Shown: piece by piece, positions 1 through 7,514 of the stretch
Position numbering within the stretch: position 1 is the first letter of the stretch
Layout: each line of letters starts with the position of its first letter
Assembly (NCBI RefSeq): GCF_012034205.1
Contig: NZ_JAATEM010000009.1
Span: 62,001-126,000, forward strand
Direction: 5' to 3'
DNA from: Streptomyces composti
GTDB taxonomy: Bacteria > Actinomycetota > Actinomycetes > Streptomycetales > Streptomycetaceae
DNA: 64,000 nucleotides
The notes under the pieces: model-generated
What the model was told of the DNA's origin: nothing
Seen by the model: the letters and a program-made list of their open reading frames with translations, nothing else
Database searches by the model: none
Translations under genes and position numbers: made by a program

Positions 1-166
1 GGTCCTCCTTGGCCGCGAAGTGGAAGTAGAGCGCCCCCTTGGTGACCCGGGCGTGTTCGACGATGTCGCTGAGACTGGTCGATTCATAGCCCTGCCGGTC
101 GAACAGGTCGGCGGCGGCTCTGATGATCGTCGCGCGGGTCTGCTCGGCGCGTACCTGCCTCGCCAT
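1..166 (-). CDS. TetR-family transcriptional regulator, N-terminal part (runs off the window)
   Basis: The reverse strand encodes 55 codons from an ATG at 164-166, starting MARQVRAEQTRATII. It contains a TetR helix-turn-helix: a helix around RAAADLF, then SLSDIVEHARVTKGALYFHF, which is the recognition helix region. The ALYFHF ending and the wording of this region resemble the ArpA/ScbR gamma-butyrolactone receptor-like branch, but the ligand-binding domain lies outside the window, so the signal cannot be named. The start is set by the N-terminal methionine just before the conserved RAEQTR segment. A partial inverted repeat at 208-230, about 40 bases upstream, could be an autoregulatory site. 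Confidence 0.85.
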   Translation of the reverse strand, partial: MARQVRAEQTRATIIRAAADLFDRQGYESTSLSDIVEHARVTKGALYFHFAAKED

Positions 167-207
167 CGACTGAACTCCTGTGCCGGGAAAGGAACGGGTC
201 ATGCCGT

Positions 208-230
208 TTGTTTTTACCGTGCGTACACAA
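208..230. promoter_or_regulatory. Possible operator upstream of the TetR gene
   Basis: An imperfect inverted repeat with outer arms TTGT and ACAA lies in a locally AT-rich stretch 42 bases upstream of the TetR start. The outer four bases pair perfectly, the inner bases only in part. TetR-family regulators commonly bind such sites over their own promoter. This is a weak call from symmetry and position only. Confidence 0.3.
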
Positions 231-395
231 TAACTCACCGTCAGACCCCGTTCATCACACAGATCGGACCGTGATCGGGCACACAACCGGCAAAAGTAGT
301 TCTGCCGTTCAAAGAAAACAGCACGTCCGGTATCTGATTGTGGCACCCCGGCGGCGACATGAGAAGGCGGGTCGGCAGGTGCTCCGTCCGCACCG

Positions 396-525
396 GCTCG
401 CCGACTTCAGCCGGTACGCCGAACCGTCCGGGGCCACCAGGTCGATGACGAGGTCACGGCGGTGGGTGTGGCTGATCTCCACGCCGACCCGCGCCCTCGA
501 CACCCCTGAGAGCCCCGGCAGTTGG
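396..525 (-). pseudogene. Remnant of a proprotein-convertase P-domain
   Basis: The reverse strand translates to a short stretch, VSRARVGVEISHTHRRDL followed by VIDLVAPDGSAYRLKSAS, which matches the core of the P/Homo-B domain (Pfam P_proprotein) at the C-terminus of many secreted Streptomyces proteases and hydrolases. The usual continuation (a Ser/Asp-rich turn, then the NGTW and DTA.D.G strands) is missing: translation runs into low-complexity arginine-rich sequence. There is no start codon context, signal peptide or catalytic domain upstream on this strand. I read it as the relic of a deleted secreted-protease gene. The rest of 167-749 shows no convincing gene. Confidence 0.55.
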
Positions 526-749
526 CCGGATGGAGCCGCTGTGCCCGCCCCGGGGTCAGGGTGAACGCGCAGGGTGGTTCTTCCGTACTGCAGGGAGGGG
601 AACGGGTCTGCGAGGCCGGCCCCACCGCGGGTGCCGGCCGGACCGGCGCCGGCACGGCCCGGTCGAGCCGCGCGGTGGAGCCGCCCCGCAGGACCGGTCC
701 CGGCCCGCACGGCCGCCCCCGGCCGTCACCTCCCCGAGGAGCGTTACGG

Positions 750-1712
750 ATGTCCCGGACGACCGCACACCGCGCGGCACTCGCGGCCGCCCTGGTGACC
801 CCGCTGCTGCTGCCCCTGACGACGGCGGTACCCGCACGGGCGCACGGGGCGCCGACGGACCCGGTGAGCCGGGTGCTGGCATGCTCGCCCGAGGGCGGGG
901 AGCGGGCCAGGTCGGCGGCGTGCCGGGCGGCCGTCGCCGCGAACGGGGCGCCCTTCACCGCCTGGGACAACCTCCGGGTGCCGAACGTGAACGGCGCCGA
1001 CCGGCAGCGCGTCCCGGACGGGAAGCTGTGCAGCGGGGGCCTGCCCGCCTACCGGGGCCTGGACCTCCCGCGCGCCGACTGGCCGGCCACCCGGGTGTCG
1101 CCGGGCGAGGCGCTGCCGATGAGGTACGTCTCCACGATCCCCCACGAGGGCACCTTCCGGATGTACCTCACCAAGCCGGGCTACGATCCGGCCAGACCGC
1201 TGACCTGGTCCGATCTGCCCGCCGAGCCGTTCGCCGAGGTGACCGACCCGCCGTTGACGAAGGGCGCCTACCGCTTCCGCGTCACCCTGCCGTCCGACCG
1301 GACAGGTCGTCACGTGCTGTACACGGTCTGGCAGAACAGCAGCACCCCCGACACTTACTACTCGTGCTCCGACGTGGTGTTCACGGAACAGCAGCGGAAG
1401 GAGCAGGAGGGGCAGGGGCCCGGGCGGGAGCCGGGTGCCGAGGCGGCAGGAGCGAAGGAGAAGAAGAAGGAGAAGGAAGGGGAGGAGGGGAAGGAACGGG
1501 AGGGGGAACCGGAGGCATCGGGCACGCCACAGGAGGGTGCGGCCTCTTCCGGAGGGACACCCTCGGCCGGCGGTGCCGCGCCCGCCGGGACGGTGAAGGC
1601 GGCCCCCACGGCCGCGTCCGGGCCGTCCGCACCCGCGCTCGCCGGAGGTGCGGCGGCCGTGCTGCTGCTCGTCGGCGGCGGCGCACTGGCGGTGCGGCGG
1701 CGCCGGCGCTGA
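750..1712 (+). CDS. Membrane-anchored AA10 lytic polysaccharide monooxygenase / chitin-binding protein
   Basis: A 320-residue secreted protein. An N-terminal signal peptide (residues 1-30) ends in an ALA-type site (PARA|HG) that would leave histidine as residue 1 of the mature protein, the first ligand of the copper histidine brace. The second brace histidine is probably in IPHEGTFRMYL. The catalytic domain (about 31-215) has the AA10 pattern including ending YYSCSDVVF. After it comes a Glu/Lys-rich then Ala/Gly/Pro-rich linker of about 75 residues, a hydrophobic helix (about 295-315) and a final RRRRR. The anchor is unusual, since most AA10 enzymes are fully secreted or carry a carbohydrate-binding module. 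ATG at 750 is chosen because GAGGA lies 10 bases upstream and the signal peptide starts here; longer in-frame readings add arginine-rich sequence. Confidence 0.85.
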   Translation: MSRTTAHRAALAAALVTPLLLPLTTAVPARAHGAPTDPVSRVLACSPEGGERARSAACRAAVAANGAPFTAWDNLRVPNVNGADRQRVPDGKLCSGGLPAYRGLDLPRADWPATRVSPGEALPMRYVSTIPHEGTFRMYLTKPGYDPARPLTWSDLPAEPFAEVTDPPLTKGAYRFRVTLPSDRTGRHVLYTVWQNSSTPDTYYSCSDVVFTEQQRKEQEGQGPGREPGAEAAGAKEKKKEKEGEEGKEREGEPEASGTPQEGAASSGGTPSAGGAAPAGTVKAAPTAASGPSAPALAGGAAAVLLLVGGGALAVRRRRR

Positions 1713-1731
1713 ACCGTCCCGGCAGTGACCC

Positions 1732-2042
1732 GATGGTGCGGGTCGCGGCGATGCCGCCGCCCCCGGGCATGCGCAGATCCATCAGGGCGACGTCGGGCCG
1801 GAGCGCCGTCGCCGCACTGACCACACAGGCGCCGTCCTCGGTCTCCCCCACGGCCTTGATGCCGGGCTCCAGGGAGAGCGGGGCCACGCTGCCCTGGCGG
1901 ACCACGGTGTGGTCGTCCGCCACGATCACCCGTACCGGCCGGGCAGACTCACCGTCACCGTCGTTCCCCGTCCCGGACTGCGGTCCGGGCGCCCGTACCG
2001 TACCGCCCCGCCGTTCCGCACCTCGCCCCGCAGCCCGGCCCC
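1732..2042 (-). pseudogene. Remnant of a NarL-type two-component system (kinase C-terminus plus truncated receiver domain)
   Basis: On the reverse strand, 2042-1926 encodes an LGTAG-like tail of a NarL-class kinase ATPase domain (GAGLRGEVRNGGAVRYG, then RGTTVTVSLPGR and a stop). Immediately after, 1935-1732 encodes the first half of a response-regulator receiver: RPVRVIVADDHTVVRQG and later ALRPDVALMDLRMPGG, including the acidic pocket and phospho-acceptor Asp. The receiver breaks off at AATRTI, 20 bases from the stop codon of the convergent monooxygenase gene, with no effector domain. Several G-box residues of the kinase tail have changed. Together they look like the decayed junction of a kinase-regulator operon. 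The remaining part of 1713-2360 holds no gene I can support. Confidence 0.6.
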
Positions 2043-2360
2043 GGGCACTCCACAACGCCCCACAGCCCGGCGGCGCCTGCGTACCGTGCCCGCCGGGGCG
2101 GGCGCGCCCCGGCGACGCACCCGCCTCCGCCGCGCTCCCGGACCGCGCCGTCCTGCACGCCGCAGGGCGCCCCAGGCGGCTCCGGATCATCACGATGCGG
2201 CAGCAGCAACTCACTTCCCGTGGTCGATCCCTTGACGACCACGGGCCTCACACGGTTGGCTCCGGGCTCGACGAGAGTCCCCCCGGTCCCGCACGACCCC
2301 GCGGATCGCTGGTGCTCTCCTCCTGCTCCAGATCGGCCGCACCGCGAGGTCCCCTCCCTC

Positions 2361-3362
2361 ATGAACGCTCCACCGTCGTATCGCCGTCCCGGTCGGTCCG
2401 TCCGCCTCGTGGCCCTGGTGGCCGCCCTGGTGGTGCTGACGGCCGGCTGCTCCGCGTTCACCTCCGACGACGAACCCGACGACGGCACGGGCGGCCCCGG
2501 GCGGATGAAGGTCGCGGTGGTGGCGCACGGAGGCGAGGGCGACGCCTTCTGGGACCTGGTGCGCAAGGGCGCCGAGGCCGCGGCGGCGAAGGACGACATC
2601 GACCTGACGTTCGTGACCGACGCCGACCCGACGGGCCAGGCGGAGCTGGTGCGCGAGGCGATCCGCGACAAGGTCGACGGCATCGCCGTGACCCTGGCCA
2701 AACCGCAGGCGATGAACGGGCCGGTGCGGGAGGCGCGCGCCGCGGGCATCCCCGTGGTCGGGTTCAACTCCGGCATCGACGCCTGGAAACCGGCTGGTCT
2801 GCTGGAGTTCTTCGGCCAGGACGAGAGCGTCGCGGGACGGGCCGTCGGCGAGAAGCTGAACGGCCTCGAGGCCCGGCACGCACTGTGTGTCGTCCACGAA
2901 CGCGGCAATGTCGCCCTGGAGGCCCGCTGCGCCGGCGTGAAGAAGACCTTCTCCGGCCGGACGGAGAACCTCTATGTGGACGGCACCGACATGCGCGCCG
3001 TCTCCGGCATCGTCACCGCCCGGCTGCGGCAGGACCGGACCATCGACCAGGTCGTCACCCTGGGAGCGCAGTACGCGCTCACCTCCGTCGACGCGGTGAA
3101 GGAGGCGGGCAGCAGCGCACGGGTCGCCACGTTCGACCTCAACGAGGAGATGGTGGACGCGGTGCGCGACGGCGACGTGCAGTTCGCCGTGGACCAGCAG
3201 CCGTATCTCCAGGGGTATCTCGCCGTGGACGCGCTGTGGCTGTACCGGACCAACGGCAACATCAGCGGCGGCGGAGTGGCTCCCGTGCTCACCGGGCCGG
3301 CGTTCGTCACCAGGAAGAACATCGCCTCGATCGCCGAATTCGCCGCCGGCGGGACCCGTTGA
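2361..3362 (+). CDS. Sugar-type solute-binding lipoprotein (periplasmic-binding protein, LacI/RbsB-like fold)
   Basis: 333 residues. An N-terminal basic region and hydrophobic stretch end in a lipobox (LTAGC), so it is a lipoprotein on the outer face of the membrane. The body (about 45-325) is a type-1 periplasmic-binding fold: KVAVVAHGGEGDAFWDLVRKG, then DKVDGIAVTLAKP, GIPVVGFNSGID, and the C-terminal VDQQPYLQGYLAVDALWLY typical of RbsB-like proteins. No permease or ATPase gene is nearby. Instead the gene lies 72 bases upstream of cvnA in the same direction, so it may hand a ligand signal to that kinase. The ATG follows directly on the CCTCC-rich leader without a clear Shine-Dalgarno site; a start further upstream would spoil the signal peptide. 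Confidence 0.85.
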   Translation: MNAPPSYRRPGRSVRLVALVAALVVLTAGCSAFTSDDEPDDGTGGPGRMKVAVVAHGGEGDAFWDLVRKGAEAAAAKDDIDLTFVTDADPTGQAELVREAIRDKVDGIAVTLAKPQAMNGPVREARAAGIPVVGFNSGIDAWKPAGLLEFFGQDESVAGRAVGEKLNGLEARHALCVVHERGNVALEARCAGVKKTFSGRTENLYVDGTDMRAVSGIVTARLRQDRTIDQVVTLGAQYALTSVDAVKEAGSSARVATFDLNEEMVDAVRDGDVQFAVDQQPYLQGYLAVDALWLYRTNGNISGGGVAPVLTGPAFVTRKNIASIAEFAAGGTR

Positions 3363-3434
3363 CGACGACCCGCCCACGGCTCCCCCGTCCGCCCTGCTTC
3401 TGCCCACCCACCCGCTGACCGCCCAAGGACGACG

Positions 3435-5975
3435 ATGGCTCCACGGACAGCCCGGCGCCGCCGCCTCGGCTCCATACGTCTCTCACTGGTCCTGCTGGCC
3501 CTGGTGCCCGGTGTCACCCTCGCCGCCATGTGGAGCGTGACCACGATCCAGATGTTCTCGGAGGGGCTGCGGCTGCGCTCGCAGACCGAACTGAGCCGGT
3601 CGACGGGCGCCATGGGCACCGAGGCGACGCTCGCCCTGCAGCGGGAGAGGAGCCTGACCGCCGCATGGCTGGCCTCCCCCGAGGGCTCCCGCAGCGCCCT
3701 GGAGGCACAGCGGAAGAAGACCGACGAGGCGGTGGAGAAGCTCGTCGGGCAGGCGGACGCGATCGCCGAGGCGCCGGGGCGCATCTCGGACCGGCTCTAC
3801 TCGGTGCTCGGTTCGGTGGGCAGCCTGGAGTACTACCGCAGCCAGGTGGACGACCCCGGCGACATCACCGCCGAGCAGGCTCTTGACCAGTACACGTCGA
3901 TCATCAACGACCAGATCAGCGCCTTCCACGAGCTGTCCCAGGTCGACGACGGGGATCTGACCTCGCAGGCCGGTCCGCTCGTCGCGCTGGAGCACGCGGC
4001 GGAACTGGTCTCCCGGGAGGACGCGATCCTCACCCTGGCCTGGCGGACCGGGCGGCTCGAGGAGCGGGAGTGGACCGAGTTCACCAAGCTGGTGCACACC
4101 CGCCGCTGGCTGGTCCAGGATCAGATCGTGCCGTCCCTGCGCGGCAGCGCGAAGTCCCAGACGGAGCGGATCCTGCAGAGCCCGCAGTGGAGCGATCTGC
4201 AGGAGATCGAGGACAAGGTGCTGGCGGCGCGCGCCAAGGACGGCGGCGGCGCCATCGAGCTGCCCGGTGAACGCAAGCGCTGGCAGGCGGCGTTCGAGAA
4301 GCTGTCCGCGCAGTACGGCACGCTGATCCGGCAGCAGACCGACGGGCTGCTCGACCGCAGCGCCGACGAGGCGCGGCATCTGCTGCTGACGGCCGCCTCG
4401 CTGAGCGCCGGCGGACTGATCGCCCTGCTGCTGTGCATCGGCATGTCCTGGCGGATCACCCGCTCGCTGTCCCGGCGGCTGCGCGGCCTGCGGATGGCAA
4501 CGCTGAGCCTGGCCGAGGAACGGCTGCCCGATGTGGTGGCACGGCTGGAGCGGGGCGAGAAGGTGGACGCGGAAGCGGCCACCACCCCGCTGGACTACGG
4601 TCACGACGAACTGGGCCAGGTGGCCCAGGCGTTCAACACCGCCCAGCGCACCGCCGTGCACACCGCCGTCGAACTGGCCGACACCCGGCGCGGGTTCCAG
4701 AAGATCATCCTGGGCATCGCGCGGCAGAGCCAGAACCTGGTCAACCTCCAGCTCAGCAAGCTGGACGCGCTGGAGCGCCGCCACACCGACCCGGAGGTCC
4801 TCAAGGACCTGTACGAACTGGACTCCACGGCCAGCCAGTTGCGCCGATACGAGGAGAACCTGGTGGTGGTCAGCGGCGAGCGCCCCGGACGCACCTGGAG
4901 CGAACCGGTCGCGCTGATCGACATTCTGCGCAGCGCGGTCGGGGAGGTCGCCGAGTACCAGCGGGTGGAGGTGCACACCGAGGAGGAGGTCTGTCTGGCC
5001 CCGCCCGCGGTGGCCGACGTCATCCATCTGCTCGCCGAGCTGATCGACAACGCGACCGTGTACTCCCCCGCGCCGAGCCCCGTCGGGGTGCGGGCGGCGA
5101 TGGTGGCCAAGGGCCTCGCCGTGGAGGTCGAGGACCGCGGACTCGGCATGTCCGAGGAGGACTACGCCTCCCTCAACGCCCAGTTGGCGAGCCCGCCGAA
5201 GTTCGACGTGGTGGCCCTCGCCGACGACCTCCGGCTGGGCATGTTCGTCATCTCGCAGCTCGCCCATCGCCACGGCATCCAGGTCACCCTGCGCGCCTCG
5301 CCGTACGGGGGGACCACGGCGATCGTGCTGATCCCGCACGACGTGGTGGTCCAGGACACCGGCGGCCCCGCAGCCGACGGAGCGGGCGAGGGCGGTCGGC
5401 ACAAGCCCGTGGCCTCGGCGGAGGACCGCACCCCTGCCCCGGCGCGGACACCGGGCGCAGGCGGGGAGTCCGCCGCCTCGGCCGCGGACGGCGAGGGCGT
5501 ACGGGACGCCCCCGTACGGCCCGCCACCGCCGTCGCGCCGGTGTCGCCCCGCGCCGACGGACTCGCGCCACTGCCGCGCCGGGTGCCGCAGACCAGCCTG
5601 GCGGCCGAACTGCGCGAGGACGCACCGCCGGCCGCGGAGGCCGACGCCCCCGACGACGACGAGTTCACGGCGGAGCGCGCCGCCTCCTCGCTGGCCGGCT
5701 TCCAGCGCGGCACGCTCCGGGCGCGGGGCGAGGCGGCCGGCGAGACGAAACCTCCGGAGGACGGCGCGCGCACCGCCGCGGTGACACGGGAGTTCGAGGC
5801 CGCCGCAGAGGCACGGACAACCGGAGCCGGCGCGGCGGCAAAGGCGCCCGAGACCGACGCGGAACCACAGACACCTCAGGACGCCGCCGCGGGGACGAAA
5901 CCCCAGGCCCCCGGGGAGGCGAGAACACCCCCGGACACCCCCGCGGAGCCATCGCCGCCGTCCGTGGACCGCTGA
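3435..5975 (+). CDS. cvnA: Conservon sensor histidine kinase with NIT domain (CvnA)
   Basis: 846 residues. A transmembrane helix near 15-35 is followed by an extracytoplasmic nitrate/nitrite-sensing (NIT)-like helical domain (about 50-300), a second transmembrane helix (about 316-338), a HAMP region, a dimerisation segment and a HATPase_c domain (N-box ELIDNATVYSP, G1 DRGLGMSEEDY, end GGTTAIVLIP near 630). The last 210 residues are a disordered Ala/Glu/Pro-rich tail. In related kinases the dimerisation segment reads LDHLATR; here it is LDSTASQL, with serine in place of the histidine. CvnA proteins act with the three following genes in a membrane complex likened to a eukaryotic G-protein-coupled system. 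The start has AAGGACGACG just before ATG. Confidence 0.9.
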   Translation: MAPRTARRRRLGSIRLSLVLLALVPGVTLAAMWSVTTIQMFSEGLRLRSQTELSRSTGAMGTEATLALQRERSLTAAWLASPEGSRSALEAQRKKTDEAVEKLVGQADAIAEAPGRISDRLYSVLGSVGSLEYYRSQVDDPGDITAEQALDQYTSIINDQISAFHELSQVDDGDLTSQAGPLVALEHAAELVSREDAILTLAWRTGRLEEREWTEFTKLVHTRRWLVQDQIVPSLRGSAKSQTERILQSPQWSDLQEIEDKVLAARAKDGGGAIELPGERKRWQAAFEKLSAQYGTLIRQQTDGLLDRSADEARHLLLTAASLSAGGLIALLLCIGMSWRITRSLSRRLRGLRMATLSLAEERLPDVVARLERGEKVDAEAATTPLDYGHDELGQVAQAFNTAQRTAVHTAVELADTRRGFQKIILGIARQSQNLVNLQLSKLDALERRHTDPEVLKDLYELDSTASQLRRYEENLVVVSGERPGRTWSEPVALIDILRSAVGEVAEYQRVEVHTEEEVCLAPPAVADVIHLLAELIDNATVYSPAPSPVGVRAAMVAKGLAVEVEDRGLGMSEEDYASLNAQLASPPKFDVVALADDLRLGMFVISQLAHRHGIQVTLRASPYGGTTAIVLIPHDVVVQDTGGPAADGAGEGGRHKPVASAEDRTPAPARTPGAGGESAASAADGEGVRDAPVRPATAVAPVSPRADGLAPLPRRVPQTSLAAELREDAPPAAEADAPDDDEFTAERAASSLAGFQRGTLRARGEAAGETKPPEDGARTAAVTREFEAAAEARTTGAGAAAKAPETDAEPQTPQDAAAGTKPQAPGEARTPPDTPAEPSPPSVDR

Positions 5976-6160
5976 CCGCCGCTGAGCCGGCGCCGGGCCG
6001 CACGCGGCCCGCCGGGCGGCGATCACCGAGCACACGGCGCACCGCATCCGTACTTCACGGTGACTGTCCCGACCGGACAGGATCCTCAGCGGCCGGCCAC
6101 CACCACGGGCCGGTCCCAGAACCGACCGACTCCCGCCGACGCCCCGTAAGGAACACCGTC

Positions 6161-6595
6161 ATGACTCGACCAGCCCCCGCCACGAACACCAAGCTGGACC
6201 AGCTGCTGACCGGACTCGTGGAACGGGTCGCCGACGTGAATCAGGCCGTGGTGCTGTCCGAGGACGGGCTGGTGGTGAGCAAGTCCACCGGGTTCCTGCG
6301 GGACGACGCGGAGCGGCTCGCGGCGACCGCCTCCGGGCTGATGAGCCTCAGCAAGGGCGTCAGCATGGACTTCCGCGGCGGCCCGGTGCGTCAGGCGCTC
6401 ATCGAGATGGCCAACAGCTATCTGATCCTGACCTCGGCAGGACCCGGCGCCCATCTGGTGGTGCTCACCGGTCCCGGCGCGGACGTCGGTGTCGTGGCGT
6501 ATCAGATGAACATGCTGGTGAAGAAGATCGGCGAGCACCTCAGCGCGGCCCCGCGGGCCACGGCCGCCGATCCCGGCGCCGACTCCGGCGTGTGA
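6161..6595 (+). CDS. cvnB: Roadblock/LC7-domain protein (CvnB)
   Basis: 144 residues, almost entirely one Roadblock/LC7 domain (about 10-125): LDQLLTGLVERVADVNQAVV, SEDGLVVSKSTGF, and the closing VAYQMNMLVKKIGEHL. This is the second gene of a conservon; in Streptomyces coelicolor cvn9, CvnB associates with CvnA and CvnD, and MglB-like roadblock proteins act on small GTPases. It lies 185 bases after cvnA, a wider gap than the later genes show. The ATG at 6161 has TAAGGAA about 8 bases upstream and begins the conserved domain. Confidence 0.93.
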   Translation: MTRPAPATNTKLDQLLTGLVERVADVNQAVVLSEDGLVVSKSTGFLRDDAERLAATASGLMSLSKGVSMDFRGGPVRQALIEMANSYLILTSAGPGAHLVVLTGPGADVGVVAYQMNMLVKKIGEHLSAAPRATAADPGADSGV

Positions 6596-6596
6596 G

Positions 6597-6956
6597 GTGA
6601 GCGGAGGCGACCCGGCGGGAAGGCTCGTACGGCCGTTCACCCTGACGGGTGGCCGTACCCGGCCGAGCCGCGCCGACTTCACCCTCATCACGACGGTCAC
6701 GGCGGTGGACCCCCAGCCCGAGACCCTCACCCGGCCGCAGCCCGAGCACACCCGGATCCTGCGGCAGTGCGCCGAGCCGGTCGCGGTGGCGGAACTCGCC
6801 GCGCGCCTGGACCTCCCGGTGAGCGTCGTCGTCATCCTGCTCTGCGACCTGCTGGAGGCGGGCCGGATCACCGTCCGTCCGCCGTGCCCGGTGACCCGCA
6901 CGACCCCGGACCTGAACCTGCTTCAGAAAGTGAGGGATGGCCTTGGCCGGCTCTGA
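6597..6956 (+). CDS. cvnC: DUF742 protein (CvnC)
   Basis: 119 residues. It has the DUF742 layout: an N-terminal RLVRPFTLTGGRTRP segment, then a winged-helix-like region (QPEHTRILRQCAEPVAVAELAARLDLPVSVV) and a short C-terminus ending in VRDGLGRL. DUF742 proteins are the third component of conservons and look like small winged-helix proteins; their biochemical role is not settled. The GTG start follows the cvnB stop by one base, indicating translational coupling, and the 3' end overlaps cvnD by 20 bases. Confidence 0.93.
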   Translation: MSGGDPAGRLVRPFTLTGGRTRPSRADFTLITTVTAVDPQPETLTRPQPEHTRILRQCAEPVAVAELAARLDLPVSVVVILLCDLLEAGRITVRPPCPVTRTTPDLNLLQKVRDGLGRL

Positions 6957-7512
6957 CGCCCCCGACACGGTCAAGATCCTGATCGCGGGCGGCTTCGGCG
7001 TGGGCAAGACGACCATGGTCGGCTCGGTCAGCGAGATCGTCCCGCTGCGCACCGAGGAGCCGCTCACCACGGCTGGCCTGGACGTCGACGATCTGGACGG
7101 CATCGAGCAGAAGCGGTCGACCACCGTCGCCCTGGACTTCGGCCGCATCACCATCGCGGACGATCTGGTGCTGTACCTGTTCGGCACGCCCGGCCAGCAG
7201 CGGTTCTGGTTCATGTGGAACGACCTGGCGCTCGGCGCGCTGGGCGCGGTGGTGCTGGTGGACGTGCGCCGCCCGCGCTCCAGCTTCGCCGCGATCGACT
7301 TCTTCGAACGCCGGGACATCCCGTTCGTCGTCGCGGCCAACGGTTTCCACGGCGAGCACCCCTACCCGGTGGAGGACATCCGGGAGGCGCTGGCCCTGCC
7401 GGAGGCCGTGCCGGTGCTGCTGTGCGACGCCCGGGAGCGGGCGTCCTGCCGGGACGTGCTGATCGCGCTGATCGACCTGCTGATCGCCGAGGCCGCCCCC
7501 GTGGGACGGTGA
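6937..7512 (+). CDS. cvnD: Small GTPase-like ATP/GTP-binding protein (CvnD)
   Basis: 191 residues. The Walker A/G1 loop is GGFGVGKTT (about 14-22), followed by a conserved threonine in the switch region (EEPLTTAGLD) and a G3-like LFGTPGQQRFWFMW. The G4 position, which usually reads VNxFD or NKxD and gives guanine specificity, is AANGFHG here, so the aspartate is replaced by histidine. The end, LLCDARERASCRDVLIALIDLLI, is normal for CvnD. In cvn9 of S. coelicolor CvnD binds GTP; nucleotide preference of this copy is less certain because of G4. The gene overlaps cvnC and ends two bases before the convergent transporter gene. Confidence 0.92.
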   Translation: MALAGSDAPDTVKILIAGGFGVGKTTMVGSVSEIVPLRTEEPLTTAGLDVDDLDGIEQKRSTTVALDFGRITIADDLVLYLFGTPGQQRFWFMWNDLALGALGAVVLVDVRRPRSSFAAIDFFERRDIPFVVAANGFHGEHPYPVEDIREALALPEAVPVLLCDARERASCRDVLIALIDLLIAEAAPVGR

Positions 7513-7514
7513 GG

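Noticed and set aside
530..3418. A very long plus-strand reading frame rich in Arg and Gly
   Set aside because: It crosses two convincing genes in another frame and has the low-complexity composition of high-GC frame shadows.
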